This document shows, piece by piece, positions 18,086 to 28,317 of a stretch of DNA of 64,000 nt. How positions within the stretch are numbered: position 1 is the first letter of the stretch; each line of letters opens with the position of its first letter. The translations under genes were made by a program, and so were the position numbers. The DNA comes from Bacillota bacterium (GTDB lineage: Bacteria; Bacillota; Clostridia; Lachnospirales; Lachnospiraceae). The notes beneath the pieces are model-generated. The model saw only the letters and a program-made list of their open reading frames with translations. It made no database searches and was not told the origin of the DNA. The stretch is taken from the NCBI GenBank assembly GCA_023418475.1, contig JAEZZO010000081.1, positions 1 to 64,000 on the forward strand, given 5' to 3'.

Positions 18086-19882
18086 TTATTTCACTGCTGC
18101 AGCTCTTGCATCTACAACCTTCTGGAATTTTTCTTTATCAAACTTAACCAAATCTGCCCAGCCAAGACCACCAAGCTGAGTCTTCATCTCATCCCACATA
18201 CTCTTGAATTCAGCTTCATTCTTTGCGAAAATCATCTTCCAGGAAGTATCACAGATTAACTGAGCACATTGGCTACGGATTACAGCAATATCTGTAGAAT
18301 CGCTTGGCAGAATAATATTTACATTCGGTACTGGTTGAAGCTGACCGGTTTTCTCAAGGTATTTAACCTGGTTCTCTGCACCATATTTTGCAGCCCATTC
18401 CTTTGTCATAGTTGTCTTATTTGCTTCCAGGTAGGATGACCAGTAGTTCGTATTGTAAGGTTCATTTGTGTTCGGATTAATAGATACTGAATGTAAAGGC
18501 CACTGATTGATCTTGCTGTTACCATCATTAAATCCGCCGCCGCCCCATTCATCCGGAACAGTACGGTTTTCCATCAAGCCATATAAACCATCATCTGTAA
18601 GTGTATACTTGCCGTCAGCACCCTTTGTGTAACTCCAATCCGGAATACCATCATGAAGGAATTGAAGACCTTCGGGACTGATTAACCAATCCATGAATTC
18701 AATTGCTCTTGCTCTGTCATTACCTTCCATCTGAGCACCGATTGCAAATGCTCTGCCATCACCATAATAAGAATCGGAAGGCTGATAGAAGTTCATATCT
18801 TTTACAGGTGCATAGATATATGCATCTTTCTTATTACCACGTTCCGGTGTATTCCAGAAGCCTCTCTGCCAATTGTACCAGAATAATAAAACCTGTTTAT
18901 TCTTCATCTTTGTACAAGCAGTTTCCCAATCCTGTGTTCCTGAATCAGGATCCACCAGTCCTTTTTGATTTGCTTCATAGAAGAATTTTAATATCTTTAA
19001 ATATGCTCCGTCATCATCGGTAACTTCCTTCATATCGCCCTTTGTACCGAGCATGATAGAACCGTTAACCTCATAACCATAGGTTTTGGTAAGCTGAGTT
19101 GCAGTTTCGATCGTAATCTGAGTACCGCCTTTATCCCAGTCTGACCACAGAGATAGACAATAATTTGCATCCCCTTTACTATTCTTTGGATGTGCTTTCT
19201 GTACTTTCTCCATTACATTCAGAAGGTCTTCCATATTATTAATTTCAGGACAGCCAAGTTCCGAATAATAATCCCAAGGCAGCATAGGACTGATATATAC
19301 TGTATCATCCGAATAAGTTGTCGGAGAAGTATTGGTAATCTGACAAGGCATACCATAAATCTTACCATCGGAATTACCTTCCAGTCCTGCATTAAATGTT
19401 TTATACTGATCATAATACTGATTCAAATTCTTGCTGTTCTTAACATCATCACTAATGTCAGCAATTAATCCGGCCTGGATACAATCCTGAAGCTTCGGGT
19501 TATCTAACAGGATGATATCGCCTAAATCTCCTGCAGAAGTACGTGTCTGGTAAAGTGCCTCTCCGTCACCGGATACCTGCGGAGCAATAATATTAAGCTC
19601 AAGATTGAACTTATCCTTAACAACCTTTCCAAACCATCCGCTCTGGATACCCTGATAGTTTGCAGCAACATCATATACCTCTAAAGTCAGTGGATCTGTG
19701 TGATCAATTGCTGCAGGTTCTGCTGCAGGTTTTGTAGCCTCTGCCCCCTTAGTAGCCTCTGCTGCAGCTGTCGGTGTGGTGTTAGTTGTATTTTCTGCTT
19801 TTTTGCCTGAACAACCAGTCAAAGCCAATGAAAGCGTAAATACGACAGCTAACACAAGTGAAACAATTTTTCTTTTCTTCAT
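18086..19882 (-). CDS. CUT1-type sugar-binding lipoprotein (LplA/YtcQ-like)
   Basis: A 598-residue extracellular solute-binding protein. Its lipoprotein signal peptide has a lipobox LTGC (lipidated Cys 24), followed by a Thr/Ala/Glu-rich linker (about 30-57). The size and the LEVYDVAANYQG start of the mature fold match the large oligosaccharide-binding proteins that partner LplB/LplC-type permeases. It would be anchored outside the membrane and capture xylo- or arabinoxylo-oligosaccharides. GGAGG lies 6 bases before the ATG. It is followed by a stabilising hairpin, fitting the high expression expected of binding proteins. Confidence 0.88.
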   Translation of the reverse strand: MKKRKIVSLVLAVVFTLSLALTGCSGKKAENTTNTTPTAAAEATKGAEATKPAAEPAAIDHTDPLTLEVYDVAANYQGIQSGWFGKVVKDKFNLELNIIAPQVSGDGEALYQTRTSAGDLGDIILLDNPKLQDCIQAGLIADISDDVKNSKNLNQYYDQYKTFNAGLEGNSDGKIYGMPCQITNTSPTTYSDDTVYISPMLPWDYYSELGCPEINNMEDLLNVMEKVQKAHPKNSKGDANYCLSLWSDWDKGGTQITIETATQLTKTYGYEVNGSIMLGTKGDMKEVTDDDGAYLKILKFFYEANQKGLVDPDSGTQDWETACTKMKNKQVLLFWYNWQRGFWNTPERGNKKDAYIYAPVKDMNFYQPSDSYYGDGRAFAIGAQMEGNDRARAIEFMDWLISPEGLQFLHDGIPDWSYTKGADGKYTLTDDGLYGLMENRTVPDEWGGGGFNDGNSKINQWPLHSVSINPNTNEPYNTNYWSSYLEANKTTMTKEWAAKYGAENQVKYLEKTGQLQPVPNVNIILPSDSTDIAVIRSQCAQLICDTSWKMIFAKNEAEFKSMWDEMKTQLGGLGWADLVKFDKEKFQKVVDARAAAVK

Positions 19883-19936
19883 AATAATCCTCCATTCTTA
19901 AAATATTATATAAAAGGATTTAATATCCTATTATAT

Positions 19937-20857
19937 CTAACCTTTTACTGCTCCAATCATAATACCTTTTACAAAGTATCTCTGGAAAATCGGATAAATC
20001 ATAAGTATTGGTGCTACTACGATAATGGTAACCGTCATACGTACGGAGGTAGCTGTCTGTGCTGTGGCAACCGCTGCCGCCGCCGCTGAACTGCTTGAGG
20101 AATTCACAAGCTGTTTTAAAGAACTTGCCTGATTAATATATTGGTAGAGAATAAACTGTAAGCTATACAGCTTATTGTCTGTTATAAAAATCAGGGTATC
20201 CTGGAAAGCATTCCATTGATTTACTGCTGAAAAAATAGCTACTGTTGCCATAATTGGTTTTATAACCGGCATAATAACACTGAAAAATACTTTCATCGTT
20301 CCGGCTCCATCAATCTCAGCCGCTTGCTGCAATTCCTTCGGTATTGACTCCACAAAGGTTTTTGCAAGGATAATAAAGAACGGTGATACAATTGTCGGTA
20401 AAACATATACCAAAAAGTTATTGGTAAGATGCAGGTTACGCATGGTGAGATACAAGGGAATAATACCTGCATTAAAATACATTGTAACAATTACAAAACG
20501 GTACCAGAATTTTCTGTGCCACAAGCTGTCTCTCGTAAACATATATCCCAGGAACGCTGTTGCTATTACAGTAAAGAATGTACCAATGACCGTTCTTCCG
20601 ACTGAAATAACGGCAGCATTAAATAATCCAGGAATTCGAACCGCTTGAATATAGTTTTGAATATGAATTGCTTTCGGTAGAAATATTATTAATCCCTTCG
20701 CACTCAGTTCATTGGAGCTGATGGTGTTAATAAAGATATAGTAAAACGGATAAACGCAAACAAATGCAAATAATCCAAAAAACACATAGGTTAGTACACT
20801 GATCAATACGTCACTAAAGCTTCTACCATAACGTATTTTTTTACTCTTACTTGCCAT
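19937..20857 (-). CDS. CUT1 ABC transporter permease, LplC-like
   Basis: A 306-residue inner-membrane permease with six predicted helices and the EAA loop near ELQQAAEIDGAGTMKVFF, the contact site for the ATPase. I chose the ATG at 20857 because GGGAGG lies 7 bases before it; a longer start at 20872 lacks one. Ends with YPIFQRYFVKGIMIGAVKG, the standard C-terminus of this family. A loop before the last helix carries an unusual Ser5-Ala5 run. It forms the channel with the permease at 20873-21793. No ABC ATPase gene is present in the locus, so a shared MsmK/MsmX-like ATPase encoded elsewhere is expected. Confidence 0.9.
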   Translation of the reverse strand: MASKSKKIRYGRSFSDVLISVLTYVFFGLFAFVCVYPFYYIFINTISSNELSAKGLIIFLPKAIHIQNYIQAVRIPGLFNAAVISVGRTVIGTFFTVIATAFLGYMFTRDSLWHRKFWYRFVIVTMYFNAGIIPLYLTMRNLHLTNNFLVYVLPTIVSPFFIILAKTFVESIPKELQQAAEIDGAGTMKVFFSVIMPVIKPIMATVAIFSAVNQWNAFQDTLIFITDNKLYSLQFILYQYINQASSLKQLVNSSSSSAAAAAVATAQTATSVRMTVTIIVVAPILMIYPIFQRYFVKGIMIGAVKG

Positions 20858-20872
20858 AACGATTCCTCCCAT

Positions 20873-21793
20873 TTATAAAAAGCTCTCGCCTCTTACCAGT
20901 TTTGATATTCCATTTGCAACACAAAGCAGTACAAGACTGACAAGGCTCTTAAGGATACTGAGTGCCGTTGAAATCGAATAGCTGCCGCTTCCCATTGCTA
21001 AATTGAACACATATAAATCCAAAACCTGAATGTGCTCTTTATTAAATGCATTCTGGAATACATAGTACTGTTCCATACCATTTGAAAGGAAATTAGCAAT
21101 TGCTAACATCAATAAAACAAAATAGGTCGGTAAAATGCTTGGAATTGTTATATAACGAATCCGCTGCATTCTTGTTGCTCCATCCACCTTGGCCGCTTCG
21201 AATAATTCCTCATCAATACCTGTAATTGCCGCAATATACATAATGGCGGCCCATCCAAGGTTCTTCCAAGTAAGCCAGAGCCACTGTACCAGCCAGACAT
21301 GCTCGGATGACTGCAGAAATAAAATCGGTTTTGATATAACTCCCAGAGAAATCAGCAAATAGTTCACCATACCGGTGCTGTTAAAAATATTAAATGCAAC
21401 AGAATACACTAAAACCCAGCTGATAAAATTAGGGATGGTTGTAACTGTCTGAACAAATTTACGAAAAGGAACCCATTTAATTTCGTTCAAAAATACAGCA
21501 AAAATCATCGGCAACCAGGATGTTACAATCGTTATACCACTCATTGCGAAGGTATTTGTAATAACATTAAGAATCTGTTTTGCTTTAATTGGATTTGCTA
21601 CTAAAGACTTAAACCATTTCACTCCTACAAAGCACTCCATTGACAACGGCTTCGGTGGTCTGTAATCGAAGAAGGCATAGATCCACCCATATAGGGGATA
21701 ATAAGCAAATACGGCAATCAGTACGACAAATGGTAAAATATACAAAAACTCCCGGTAAGACCTAAGTTTTCTTTTATTATGAAAAGCTTTCAT
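20873..21793 (-). CDS. CUT1 ABC transporter permease, LplB-like
   Basis: A 306-residue permease with six membrane helices and the EAA loop around EELFEAAKVDGATRMQRIRY. The start at 21793 is preceded by AAAGGAG at 8 bases and replaces a longer reading frame without ribosome site. It sits 15 bases upstream of the LplC-like gene, so the two are co-translated. The heterodimer should import oligosaccharides delivered by the lipoprotein at 18086-19882. Substrate is inferred from the surrounding GH51 and GH120 genes. Confidence 0.9.
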   Translation of the reverse strand: MKAFHNKRKLRSYREFLYILPFVVLIAVFAYYPLYGWIYAFFDYRPPKPLSMECFVGVKWFKSLVANPIKAKQILNVITNTFAMSGITIVTSWLPMIFAVFLNEIKWVPFRKFVQTVTTIPNFISWVLVYSVAFNIFNSTGMVNYLLISLGVISKPILFLQSSEHVWLVQWLWLTWKNLGWAAIMYIAAITGIDEELFEAAKVDGATRMQRIRYITIPSILPTYFVLLMLAIANFLSNGMEQYYVFQNAFNKEHIQVLDLYVFNLAMGSGSYSISTALSILKSLVSLVLLCVANGISKLVRGESFL

Positions 21794-21891
21794 TACACAT
21801 TCTCCTTTATTCGGTATCATTTCTATAAGAAATTGACTTTCAAGATATAGTCTTAAAATCTTTTTTTGTTTTATTTATGCGTCCAATATTC

Positions 21892-23856
21892 TTATAGCTT
21901 ACGCGGATCAATGGAAACAATCTTATCTTCTGTTAGATGAGCAAACGGACCAGGTATTCTCATATCCTCGTTCAATTCAATGCCATAGAAATCAGTCGGT
22001 ACGGAAGCTTTTGCTGTAACCTGGCCGATATCCTCCACCCTCTGAACATATCTTGATTTATCGACAGAATGGAATGGCGGCAACGGAAGTTCTTTCATTC
22101 TCCGTATTTCCATCGTAAAATTCTCTGTATCAACAGACACATCAAAGTACCCTTCCTGACCCTGCAGATCAAATCCATAAAATTCTTTCCATGCCCTTAA
22201 ATCAAGACATTGTGCGGGAGCCGGATACTGAATTCGCAAATATCCTCCAGGCATATTTAAATACAGGTTTCCTTCTGCCTCATTGTGCTGCGTTGGCATT
22301 TTAATAGCTGCTTCTTTACAATCATAGAAAATATTATTCATGATCTTTGCATCCCTAGAAGTACCTCCACGTGAACCGGCAACAATACGGAAACCGACTG
22401 TTTTGGCATAATAACCAGCACTTCTGCATTTACCGATAAAATTATTGACAATATGTGTATGATCTGTTCCTTCTCCGTAAACAGCATAGCCATTTACCAC
22501 ACAGGGATCTTCCATCTTATACCATCCTGAAGAACCCGGTTCCTTCGGGACCTCCAAAGGATCAAAACGTCCTTCAATATTCCAGAAGATATTATTATCA
22601 ATCAAATTAACATCATCACGGCTGCATTCAATAAAGATTGCTTCTCTTTGCTCTATTCCGTCAAGAAACAAATTCTGTGTGATACGGTTATTTTCATTAC
22701 CTACATCCATCCACAGATGATCTGCACGGAAGGTTTTCGTAAATATATTACGGCGGATAATACTGTTCGTACAATTATGAACCTTAATTCCTCCCGCCTC
22801 CCAAGACAACTCCATCTTCTGCCAACCGGTACCTTGTATCAAATTATCCTCTATTAAAAGATTTTTCGCAAAGAGACCAGCAATTGCACAAACACCTGCA
22901 TCAAATATCTTACAGCGTCTTATAATATCCGACCCGATTATCTGTTCATTTATTCGAGAGTGATGCCAGCATTCATTACCGATATCAATTCCCACTCCGT
23001 TAGACCATTCCACTGTACAGTCTTCAATTAACCAGTGATGACCGCGGTAAGCAGAAATTGCTCCTCTCTGCGGAACGGGTGCTCCTGTCGCAGCATGTGC
23101 AAAGGTCAGTCCCTTCACCTTGATATAGGATAAAAACGGCACTTCCGGTGCAAAGCATTGCTCTTTGCAGGTTAGTTCAATCATATGATCCGACGGATTT
23201 TCATCCTTGTATAATCTAAAGTGAACTGTTTGCCCATTTGCTTCGACCCAATAGGTACCCGGCCGGTCTCCCATCTGATTGTAAAGTGCTACCTGCTGCA
23301 GCGGCTTTCCGTCACAAAAAACCATTCCCCTTCGATTAAGATAGGTAGTCATATCTGTTTTGTCATATTCAATAAACAAGCGGTCATGAAGGATATTAAC
23401 GGCACAAAAAGGATTATAACCTCGAAATTCATCCGGATTTAACTTTACTTTCCAAATTATCGCATGATTTTCTTCCCACTTCATATCTGGAGTAAAGCGT
23501 GATAAATTCCACCCCTCACTTTTGTTAAAATCCTTTGCTATAATTGATGCCTTTATTTCAACTTTCTGTAAATCATAAGCTTCATAACAAATCATTTTGT
23601 CAGTCCCGCTCCCGCCTCTTGCCGGATGTACACATTCCCTGTACACTCCTCCGTGAATTAATATCCGGGTTCCGGGTTCCGCCACCGCTGCTGCCGCATT
23701 GATTGTCTTAAAAGGATGTTCAGGGGTACCATCATTTTCATCAGATGCGGCTGTATGATTGCAGTCAACATGAAGCTCTCTGTCATATATCTGTTCTTTT
23801 TCCCATGTGTGATAGAACTCACCATTCGGAAATCGCAAAGTCATATCTTGTTTCAT
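21892..23856 (-). CDS. GH120 beta-xylosidase (right-handed beta-helix)
   Basis: A 654-residue protein whose start (DGTPEHPFKTINAAAAVAEPGTRILIHGGVYRE region, near 42-73) and beta-helix repeats match the GH120 xylosidase layout. Candidate nucleophile D384 in LWMDVGNEN and acid/base E410 in IFIECSRD lie close to D382 and E405 of Thermoanaerobacterium XylC as I recall them. The spacing is three residues longer here. No signal peptide, as expected for an enzyme acting on imported xylo-oligosaccharides. The ATG at 23856 with GTGGGG upstream is preferred over the earlier reading-frame start. The last 40 bases of the leader resemble family C. A general pectate-lyase-like beta-helix protein is the alternative. 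Confidence 0.75.
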   Translation of the reverse strand: MKQDMTLRFPNGEFYHTWEKEQIYDRELHVDCNHTAASDENDGTPEHPFKTINAAAAVAEPGTRILIHGGVYRECVHPARGGSGTDKMICYEAYDLQKVEIKASIIAKDFNKSEGWNLSRFTPDMKWEENHAIIWKVKLNPDEFRGYNPFCAVNILHDRLFIEYDKTDMTTYLNRRGMVFCDGKPLQQVALYNQMGDRPGTYWVEANGQTVHFRLYKDENPSDHMIELTCKEQCFAPEVPFLSYIKVKGLTFAHAATGAPVPQRGAISAYRGHHWLIEDCTVEWSNGVGIDIGNECWHHSRINEQIIGSDIIRRCKIFDAGVCAIAGLFAKNLLIEDNLIQGTGWQKMELSWEAGGIKVHNCTNSIIRRNIFTKTFRADHLWMDVGNENNRITQNLFLDGIEQREAIFIECSRDDVNLIDNNIFWNIEGRFDPLEVPKEPGSSGWYKMEDPCVVNGYAVYGEGTDHTHIVNNFIGKCRSAGYYAKTVGFRIVAGSRGGTSRDAKIMNNIFYDCKEAAIKMPTQHNEAEGNLYLNMPGGYLRIQYPAPAQCLDLRAWKEFYGFDLQGQEGYFDVSVDTENFTMEIRRMKELPLPPFHSVDKSRYVQRVEDIGQVTAKASVPTDFYGIELNEDMRIPGPFAHLTEDKIVSIDPRKL

Positions 23857-23895
23857 ATTTTCCCCACTTCTGCGCATGCCTAATGCACATAGTCT
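23857..23895 (-). repeat. Family C leader tail, copy C5
   Basis: On the minus strand CTATGTGCATTAGGCATGCG, then CAGAAGTGGGGAAAAT, leads into the ATG of the GH120 gene. This matches the last 40 bases of C3 (ATATGTGCACAAAACATACG, then CAGGAATGGGGATAGAT). The 5' half of the family is absent here. Confidence 0.45.
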
Positions 23896-24018
23896 GATTG
23901 CTCTAAAATACTATGATAATCATATTCCAATTTAATACATTCATTAAACTAATTATAGTCGAAGCGATACTCTGAAACAATGACCTATGTAAAGTATCAA
24001 ATGATCTATTTTAGTCAA

Positions 24019-24912
24019 TTAATGATTTTTATTCGGTATGAATTGATCTATTATCATATAGCTGTTTTTATTCATTTGTTTATCGTCAGATTTGTAATAA
24101 TGATATGGAATATTACGAAAACGATTGGGTGTTACTCCTGTTATTTTTTTAAATTGCCGAAAGAAATGTTCAATATTGCGATAGCCGCATAAGGTTACTA
24201 TCTCAGCAATCGTATATTGATCATAAACCAAATATTTCTTGGCCAGATTGATACGGCTGTTAATGACATCATCCATACAGGTTACTCCAAAGGTACTCTT
24301 GTAGATTTCCTCCAGATATCCAACGCTGATATTCAACTTTTCTGCCATTTGCGCCACTGTCCAATTTCTATTCGGATTACGGTAAATCTCCTTCTTTAAA
24401 TCATTTAAATTCTTGTATAACGGAGAAATATACCTGTAGTTATAAGATTCTAATAACTTATTAAACAGAATTCTAAGCAAATAATCAATGGAAATGTCCT
24501 TGTAGTTATTGTTCAGTATATGTTCTGTCACCATCAGCTGGAACAGCTTATGACAGTAGCAGGCGTCCAGTACTATGAAAGGTACTCCGCAAGGAATCGG
24601 ATTCGCAGTAACATAAGTCTCATCTGTATCGAACCTGATCCAATCATTGGAATAACTATCAGTACTCGCACGATAATATATCTTTTGATTTGGTTTATAT
24701 AGCACTGCAGAATTCGCCGGATATTCCTTTAACTCGCCATCTACCAGGAAAGAAGCCGGTGTATGTGTCAGTAAAAGCAACCAACAATCATGTCCGTTTG
24801 GTACATCAAATACAAAATCTTCCGGATGTGATGTATCGTATTCCACATATCTTATATTGATCAATTTATTCTCTCCCTCCTGCATTACCTGCAGTGTATC
24901 TTTAATTATCAT
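24019..24912 (-). CDS. AraC-family transcriptional regulator
   Basis: A 297-residue regulator with an N-terminal cupin-like sensing domain (about 15-170) and two C-terminal helix-turn-helix motifs (about 195-285). The first lies around VAQMAEKLNISVGYLEEIYK and the second around IAEIVTLCGYRNIEHFFRQF, ending in the typical GVTPNRFRN. Its start overlaps the end of the binding-protein gene upstream by 11 bases, so it is co-transcribed with the two-component system. The ribosome site is weak; a start at the internal Met of MQEGENK is possible. It probably controls the adjacent GH120/transporter genes in response to a sugar. Confidence 0.87.
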   Translation of the reverse strand: MIIKDTLQVMQEGENKLINIRYVEYDTSHPEDFVFDVPNGHDCWLLLLTHTPASFLVDGELKEYPANSAVLYKPNQKIYYRASTDSYSNDWIRFDTDETYVTANPIPCGVPFIVLDACYCHKLFQLMVTEHILNNNYKDISIDYLLRILFNKLLESYNYRYISPLYKNLNDLKKEIYRNPNRNWTVAQMAEKLNISVGYLEEIYKSTFGVTCMDDVINSRINLAKKYLVYDQYTIAEIVTLCGYRNIEHFFRQFKKITGVTPNRFRNIPYHYYKSDDKQMNKNSYMIIDQFIPNKNH

Positions 24913-26434
24913 CTAACCATTTATCCAGCTGCTTCTGTTTTTCCGAAATAATATTATTAAGACCCGCTGTAGAAAGCTTATAATTAAATTCCTTAATAGC
25001 GGTTTCCGGATCCAGACTCCCGCATAGCAGCCCCGGCAGATACTGATTGATCACACTATTTACTGCTGCGTATTCCGTTCTTACCGGACTAGAATCAAAG
25101 GTGAAGTTCATAGCCGGTGATTTCATAGCTCGCTTATTCTGTTTTTCTTCCCATACAATCGATTCCTTACTTGTACCGGAAAGCGGATACATAAGAAAAT
25201 AATTCCCGAGCGTTCCGCAGTTTAGCTGAGCTGTGTAGGGTATTCCATATGCAGCCTTTCCATTCGGATAAGTAACAAATCCCTCCTCATCAAGCACATA
25301 ATCCTTATCTTTCATACCATAAATTATCAGATTGATAATATCCTTATCCGTAAAAGTCAAATTAAGGAATTTCAGTGCTGCTACCGGATTTACCGATGTA
25401 GCAGAAATCATCCACGATAGTGCATTGATAGAATCTGTTGTGATATAGGCATCTCCGATCTGTACAGCTCCTAGAGAATGTACCTCATTCTTCGCTTCCA
25501 AAACAGCCGGAGCATCTGCCGCCGGATAATTGTAGCTTGCGATATAGCAAAATGCTCTATTTGATGCCATTAAATCCATTGCACTGCTCGTTGCCGTTGC
25601 CGCATCTTTCTGGATTAATCCGGCATTATACCACATTCTTACCAATCTGCATATCTCTGTAAATTCTCTAGTCTCGTAATAGTCAACGACTTTTCTATCA
25701 CCTCCCATTAATACTCCTTTAGGACTTGTAACACCATCGGTAAGATAATCTACTTCCGGAATACATAAATTCAAACCCGAATTACCTTGCTGCCCAGGAA
25801 CAAGAGGCGTCATATCAGGATATGCCTTCTTGACCTGTTTCAGGATATCCGTTAAGCTATATATACTTTTCACTTTAGTCATATCAATTCCAAGTTGATC
25901 GGCAATATCCTGCCTGTAAATGACCATCGGTGCAGCCGCATAGGGTTTATAAGTTGGAATACCATACAACTTTTTGTCCTTATAGCATACGGAGAGTAAA
26001 TCCTTACCGAGAAGTTTTTTTGTTTCCGGTGCACACACATCAATCATATTCGTCAGATCATAAGCCATATTTCCAGAGACTACCGTATTAAAATCACCGA
26101 TTGATTCAAAGATATCAATCTGTTCTCCGTCTTGTAAAGCAAGATTGACATTGGAGGAATAATCAGCAATGGCAATCGGCATAAGCTCCACTTCCGCGCC
26201 TATCTTCTTTCTGGTAATACGATTGATTGCTTCTTCCACTCTATCAAGTGCTTTCTGATCCGGTATCGTATCATAAGCGGCATAGGCATATACAATTTGT
26301 TCATACTGCCTTTGTTTATTAATCGTCAGATCTTCCGAATTACTTTTACTTCTACTCATGCTACTGCAGGAGCAAAGTCCTGCTATCAATGCTGCTGTGA
26401 ATATAGTGACTGAAATTCGAAATCTAAATCTCAT
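24902..26434 (-). CDS. Second sugar-binding lipoprotein linked to the two-component system
   Basis: A 510-residue solute-binding protein with a signal peptide and lipobox-like LCSC near residue 23. The mature region has the family 1 binding-protein fold (LYGIPTYKPYAAAPMVIYRQDI). No permease genes flank it. Instead it lies between the response regulator and the AraC gene, which suggests a sensory role presenting ligand to the YesM-like kinase, or an alternative receptor for the downstream permeases. The C-terminus overlaps the AraC start. Function as accessory sensor is inference. Confidence 0.83.
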   Translation of the reverse strand: MRFRFRISVTIFTAALIAGLCSCSSMSRSKSNSEDLTINKQRQYEQIVYAYAAYDTIPDQKALDRVEEAINRITRKKIGAEVELMPIAIADYSSNVNLALQDGEQIDIFESIGDFNTVVSGNMAYDLTNMIDVCAPETKKLLGKDLLSVCYKDKKLYGIPTYKPYAAAPMVIYRQDIADQLGIDMTKVKSIYSLTDILKQVKKAYPDMTPLVPGQQGNSGLNLCIPEVDYLTDGVTSPKGVLMGGDRKVVDYYETREFTEICRLVRMWYNAGLIQKDAATATSSAMDLMASNRAFCYIASYNYPAADAPAVLEAKNEVHSLGAVQIGDAYITTDSINALSWMISATSVNPVAALKFLNLTFTDKDIINLIIYGMKDKDYVLDEEGFVTYPNGKAAYGIPYTAQLNCGTLGNYFLMYPLSGTSKESIVWEEKQNKRAMKSPAMNFTFDSSPVRTEYAAVNSVINQYLPGLLCGSLDPETAIKEFNYKLSTAGLNNIISEKQKQLDKWLDDN

Positions 26435-26645
26435 AATGTCCTCCTCTTATGATAATAAAAGTATATCAATTAATCTTTTATTAATCTTTTAAAAACAAGT
26501 TATATTTTTTTAATTTTAAGATATCTAATATGAAAATAAATCAGTAGTCGAAAAATGCCTTCTATGCAATCAGCTGTATTTTCTATTATTGTCTAAAATA
26601 CAAAGAGCAGGATTGTACAATCCCACCCATTGATACTTAGCTTTG

Positions 26646-28277
26646 TCAATTCTTACCTTCTATCTTTCTGGTACCGTACCTGTCAGTTTCCTCCTTGCAG
26701 CTCTTTTTATATTCCATGGGTGTGGTACCAGTTATTTTTTTAAATATGGTTGAAAAATAAGAAAAATTAGGAAATCCCACAAGATCTGCGATATCACTCA
26801 CATTTTTTTCATCCTGCCTTAGATATTCCTTTGCCTTCTCTATCCGGTACTCATTGATATAATCCTTGAGACTCATACCGGTCCTCTTCTTATAAAGCTT
26901 GGCCAGATATTCCGGTGTCAGGTAGAAGCTTGCTGCTATTTCATTTCGCCCCAGCTCTTCTGCATAATGCTCATGTATATAATAATTTATTTTATCAATC
27001 ATCGTAACGGATTTTGTAATTTCTTCTTCATATTGAAATGTTTTTTCCAACAGATAATTTACCCAGCGTATCATATCTATCGTGGAATCAGTTGCATGGT
27101 CAGCCATTTTTTTGGATAGCTCGTCATAAAACAATTTCGTAGCTTGTATCCCTTGCTTCATCAGATCCGCATATACTACCTGCATGATCTCCTGTTTCAT
27201 CAGGTATAAGGTATACAAATTTAATTTATGAAAGGAGGTTAATTCGTGAAATAATTGTTTTAGGTATCGTAATATTTCCGCTTTATCCTTACTTTCCACC
27301 AAAGCAACGTATTTCTCCAGGTCAATGATCTGCGTGTCCTTATTTTCTTCTATTTTTACTTCGATTTCATAAAATATTCTTCCGTGGAAGCTAACATAAT
27401 ATCGAAATAGTTTTTCAATTTTTGAGATTGCACCGGAAAGCTCCAGAATAGAGTAATCATTACTAATGCAGCAGGTAACCGTCATTTTAAAATACCCTCT
27501 GCAGATATCTACCAGCTGTTCGCATTTATTCTTTAAATCGGTCTGATCTCCCCCCTCGCATACTGCGATATAACTTAAGGAATCGGGAGTATGGAATTTA
27601 ACCACACTCTCGTTTTCTACCTTATCACATAATATTTCCGAATGGAAACCTTCTAAAATAAATTCTACCACTCCTTTTCCAAAACGTTCTATATCAGCGT
27701 CTATATTACTAAGCTTAGAATAAACAATACAGTATTTTTTTTCACTTTGTATTTCCAGATGTCTTTCGGCTATTTCCTTCTCAATCCGAACCTCCTCCAG
27801 CATATCTCCATCCAATACCTTCTTCCAGAAATCCAGTTTCATTAAACGAAGATTCTTCTCCATCCATTTTCCGTAGCTGCTGGTTTTTTCAAGGCTGCGC
27901 TTCTGTTTGAGTTTTGTAATTATTTTCTGCAGATTAAGCTCCATAATATCCGTATCAAACGGTTTTGTGATATAAGCCGCAGCATTATAATTAATCGCTT
28001 CCGATGCATAAGAAAAATTCTCATGACAGGTCAGGAACAAAAATTCACATTCCAGTTTCTCTCCCCTCGTCCATTTTAATAAATCCAGTCCCGATTCCTG
28101 TGGCATTTCTATATCACTGATAATAATATCAATTGTATTTTCCAATAGGATTTTTTTAGCGCCGGACACATTATAAGCAGAATGCACAATATCAATATTT
28201 AATTTTTCCCAATCAATAGAATCTCTGATTACTTCAACTGTTGCTATATCATCATCTACAATTAATATGTTTATCAT
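26646..28277 (-). CDS. YesN-type response regulator (receiver plus AraC DNA-binding domain)
   Basis: A 543-residue response regulator. The receiver starts at MINILIVDDD, with the phosphoacceptor Asp in IIISDIEMPQ and the conserved Lys in ITKPF. A long middle region follows, and an AraC double helix-turn-helix covers about the last 100 residues (EIAASFYLTPEYLAKLYKKR; ADLVGFPNFSYFSTIFKKIT). I placed the start at 28277, where the receiver begins, because the longer frame runs back into the kinase gene and codes for nothing recognisable. It begins 40 bases after the kinase stop. It should activate the oligosaccharide transporter operon. Confidence 0.9.
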   Translation of the reverse strand: MINILIVDDDIATVEVIRDSIDWEKLNIDIVHSAYNVSGAKKILLENTIDIIISDIEMPQESGLDLLKWTRGEKLECEFLFLTCHENFSYASEAINYNAAAYITKPFDTDIMELNLQKIITKLKQKRSLEKTSSYGKWMEKNLRLMKLDFWKKVLDGDMLEEVRIEKEIAERHLEIQSEKKYCIVYSKLSNIDADIERFGKGVVEFILEGFHSEILCDKVENESVVKFHTPDSLSYIAVCEGGDQTDLKNKCEQLVDICRGYFKMTVTCCISNDYSILELSGAISKIEKLFRYYVSFHGRIFYEIEVKIEENKDTQIIDLEKYVALVESKDKAEILRYLKQLFHELTSFHKLNLYTLYLMKQEIMQVVYADLMKQGIQATKLFYDELSKKMADHATDSTIDMIRWVNYLLEKTFQYEEEITKSVTMIDKINYYIHEHYAEELGRNEIAASFYLTPEYLAKLYKKRTGMSLKDYINEYRIEKAKEYLRQDEKNVSDIADLVGFPNFSYFSTIFKKITGTTPMEYKKSCKEETDRYGTRKIEGKN

Positions 28278-28317
28278 AGGCTCACTTTCCGTTATCCTGC
28301 CGCAAAGGCATATATCT

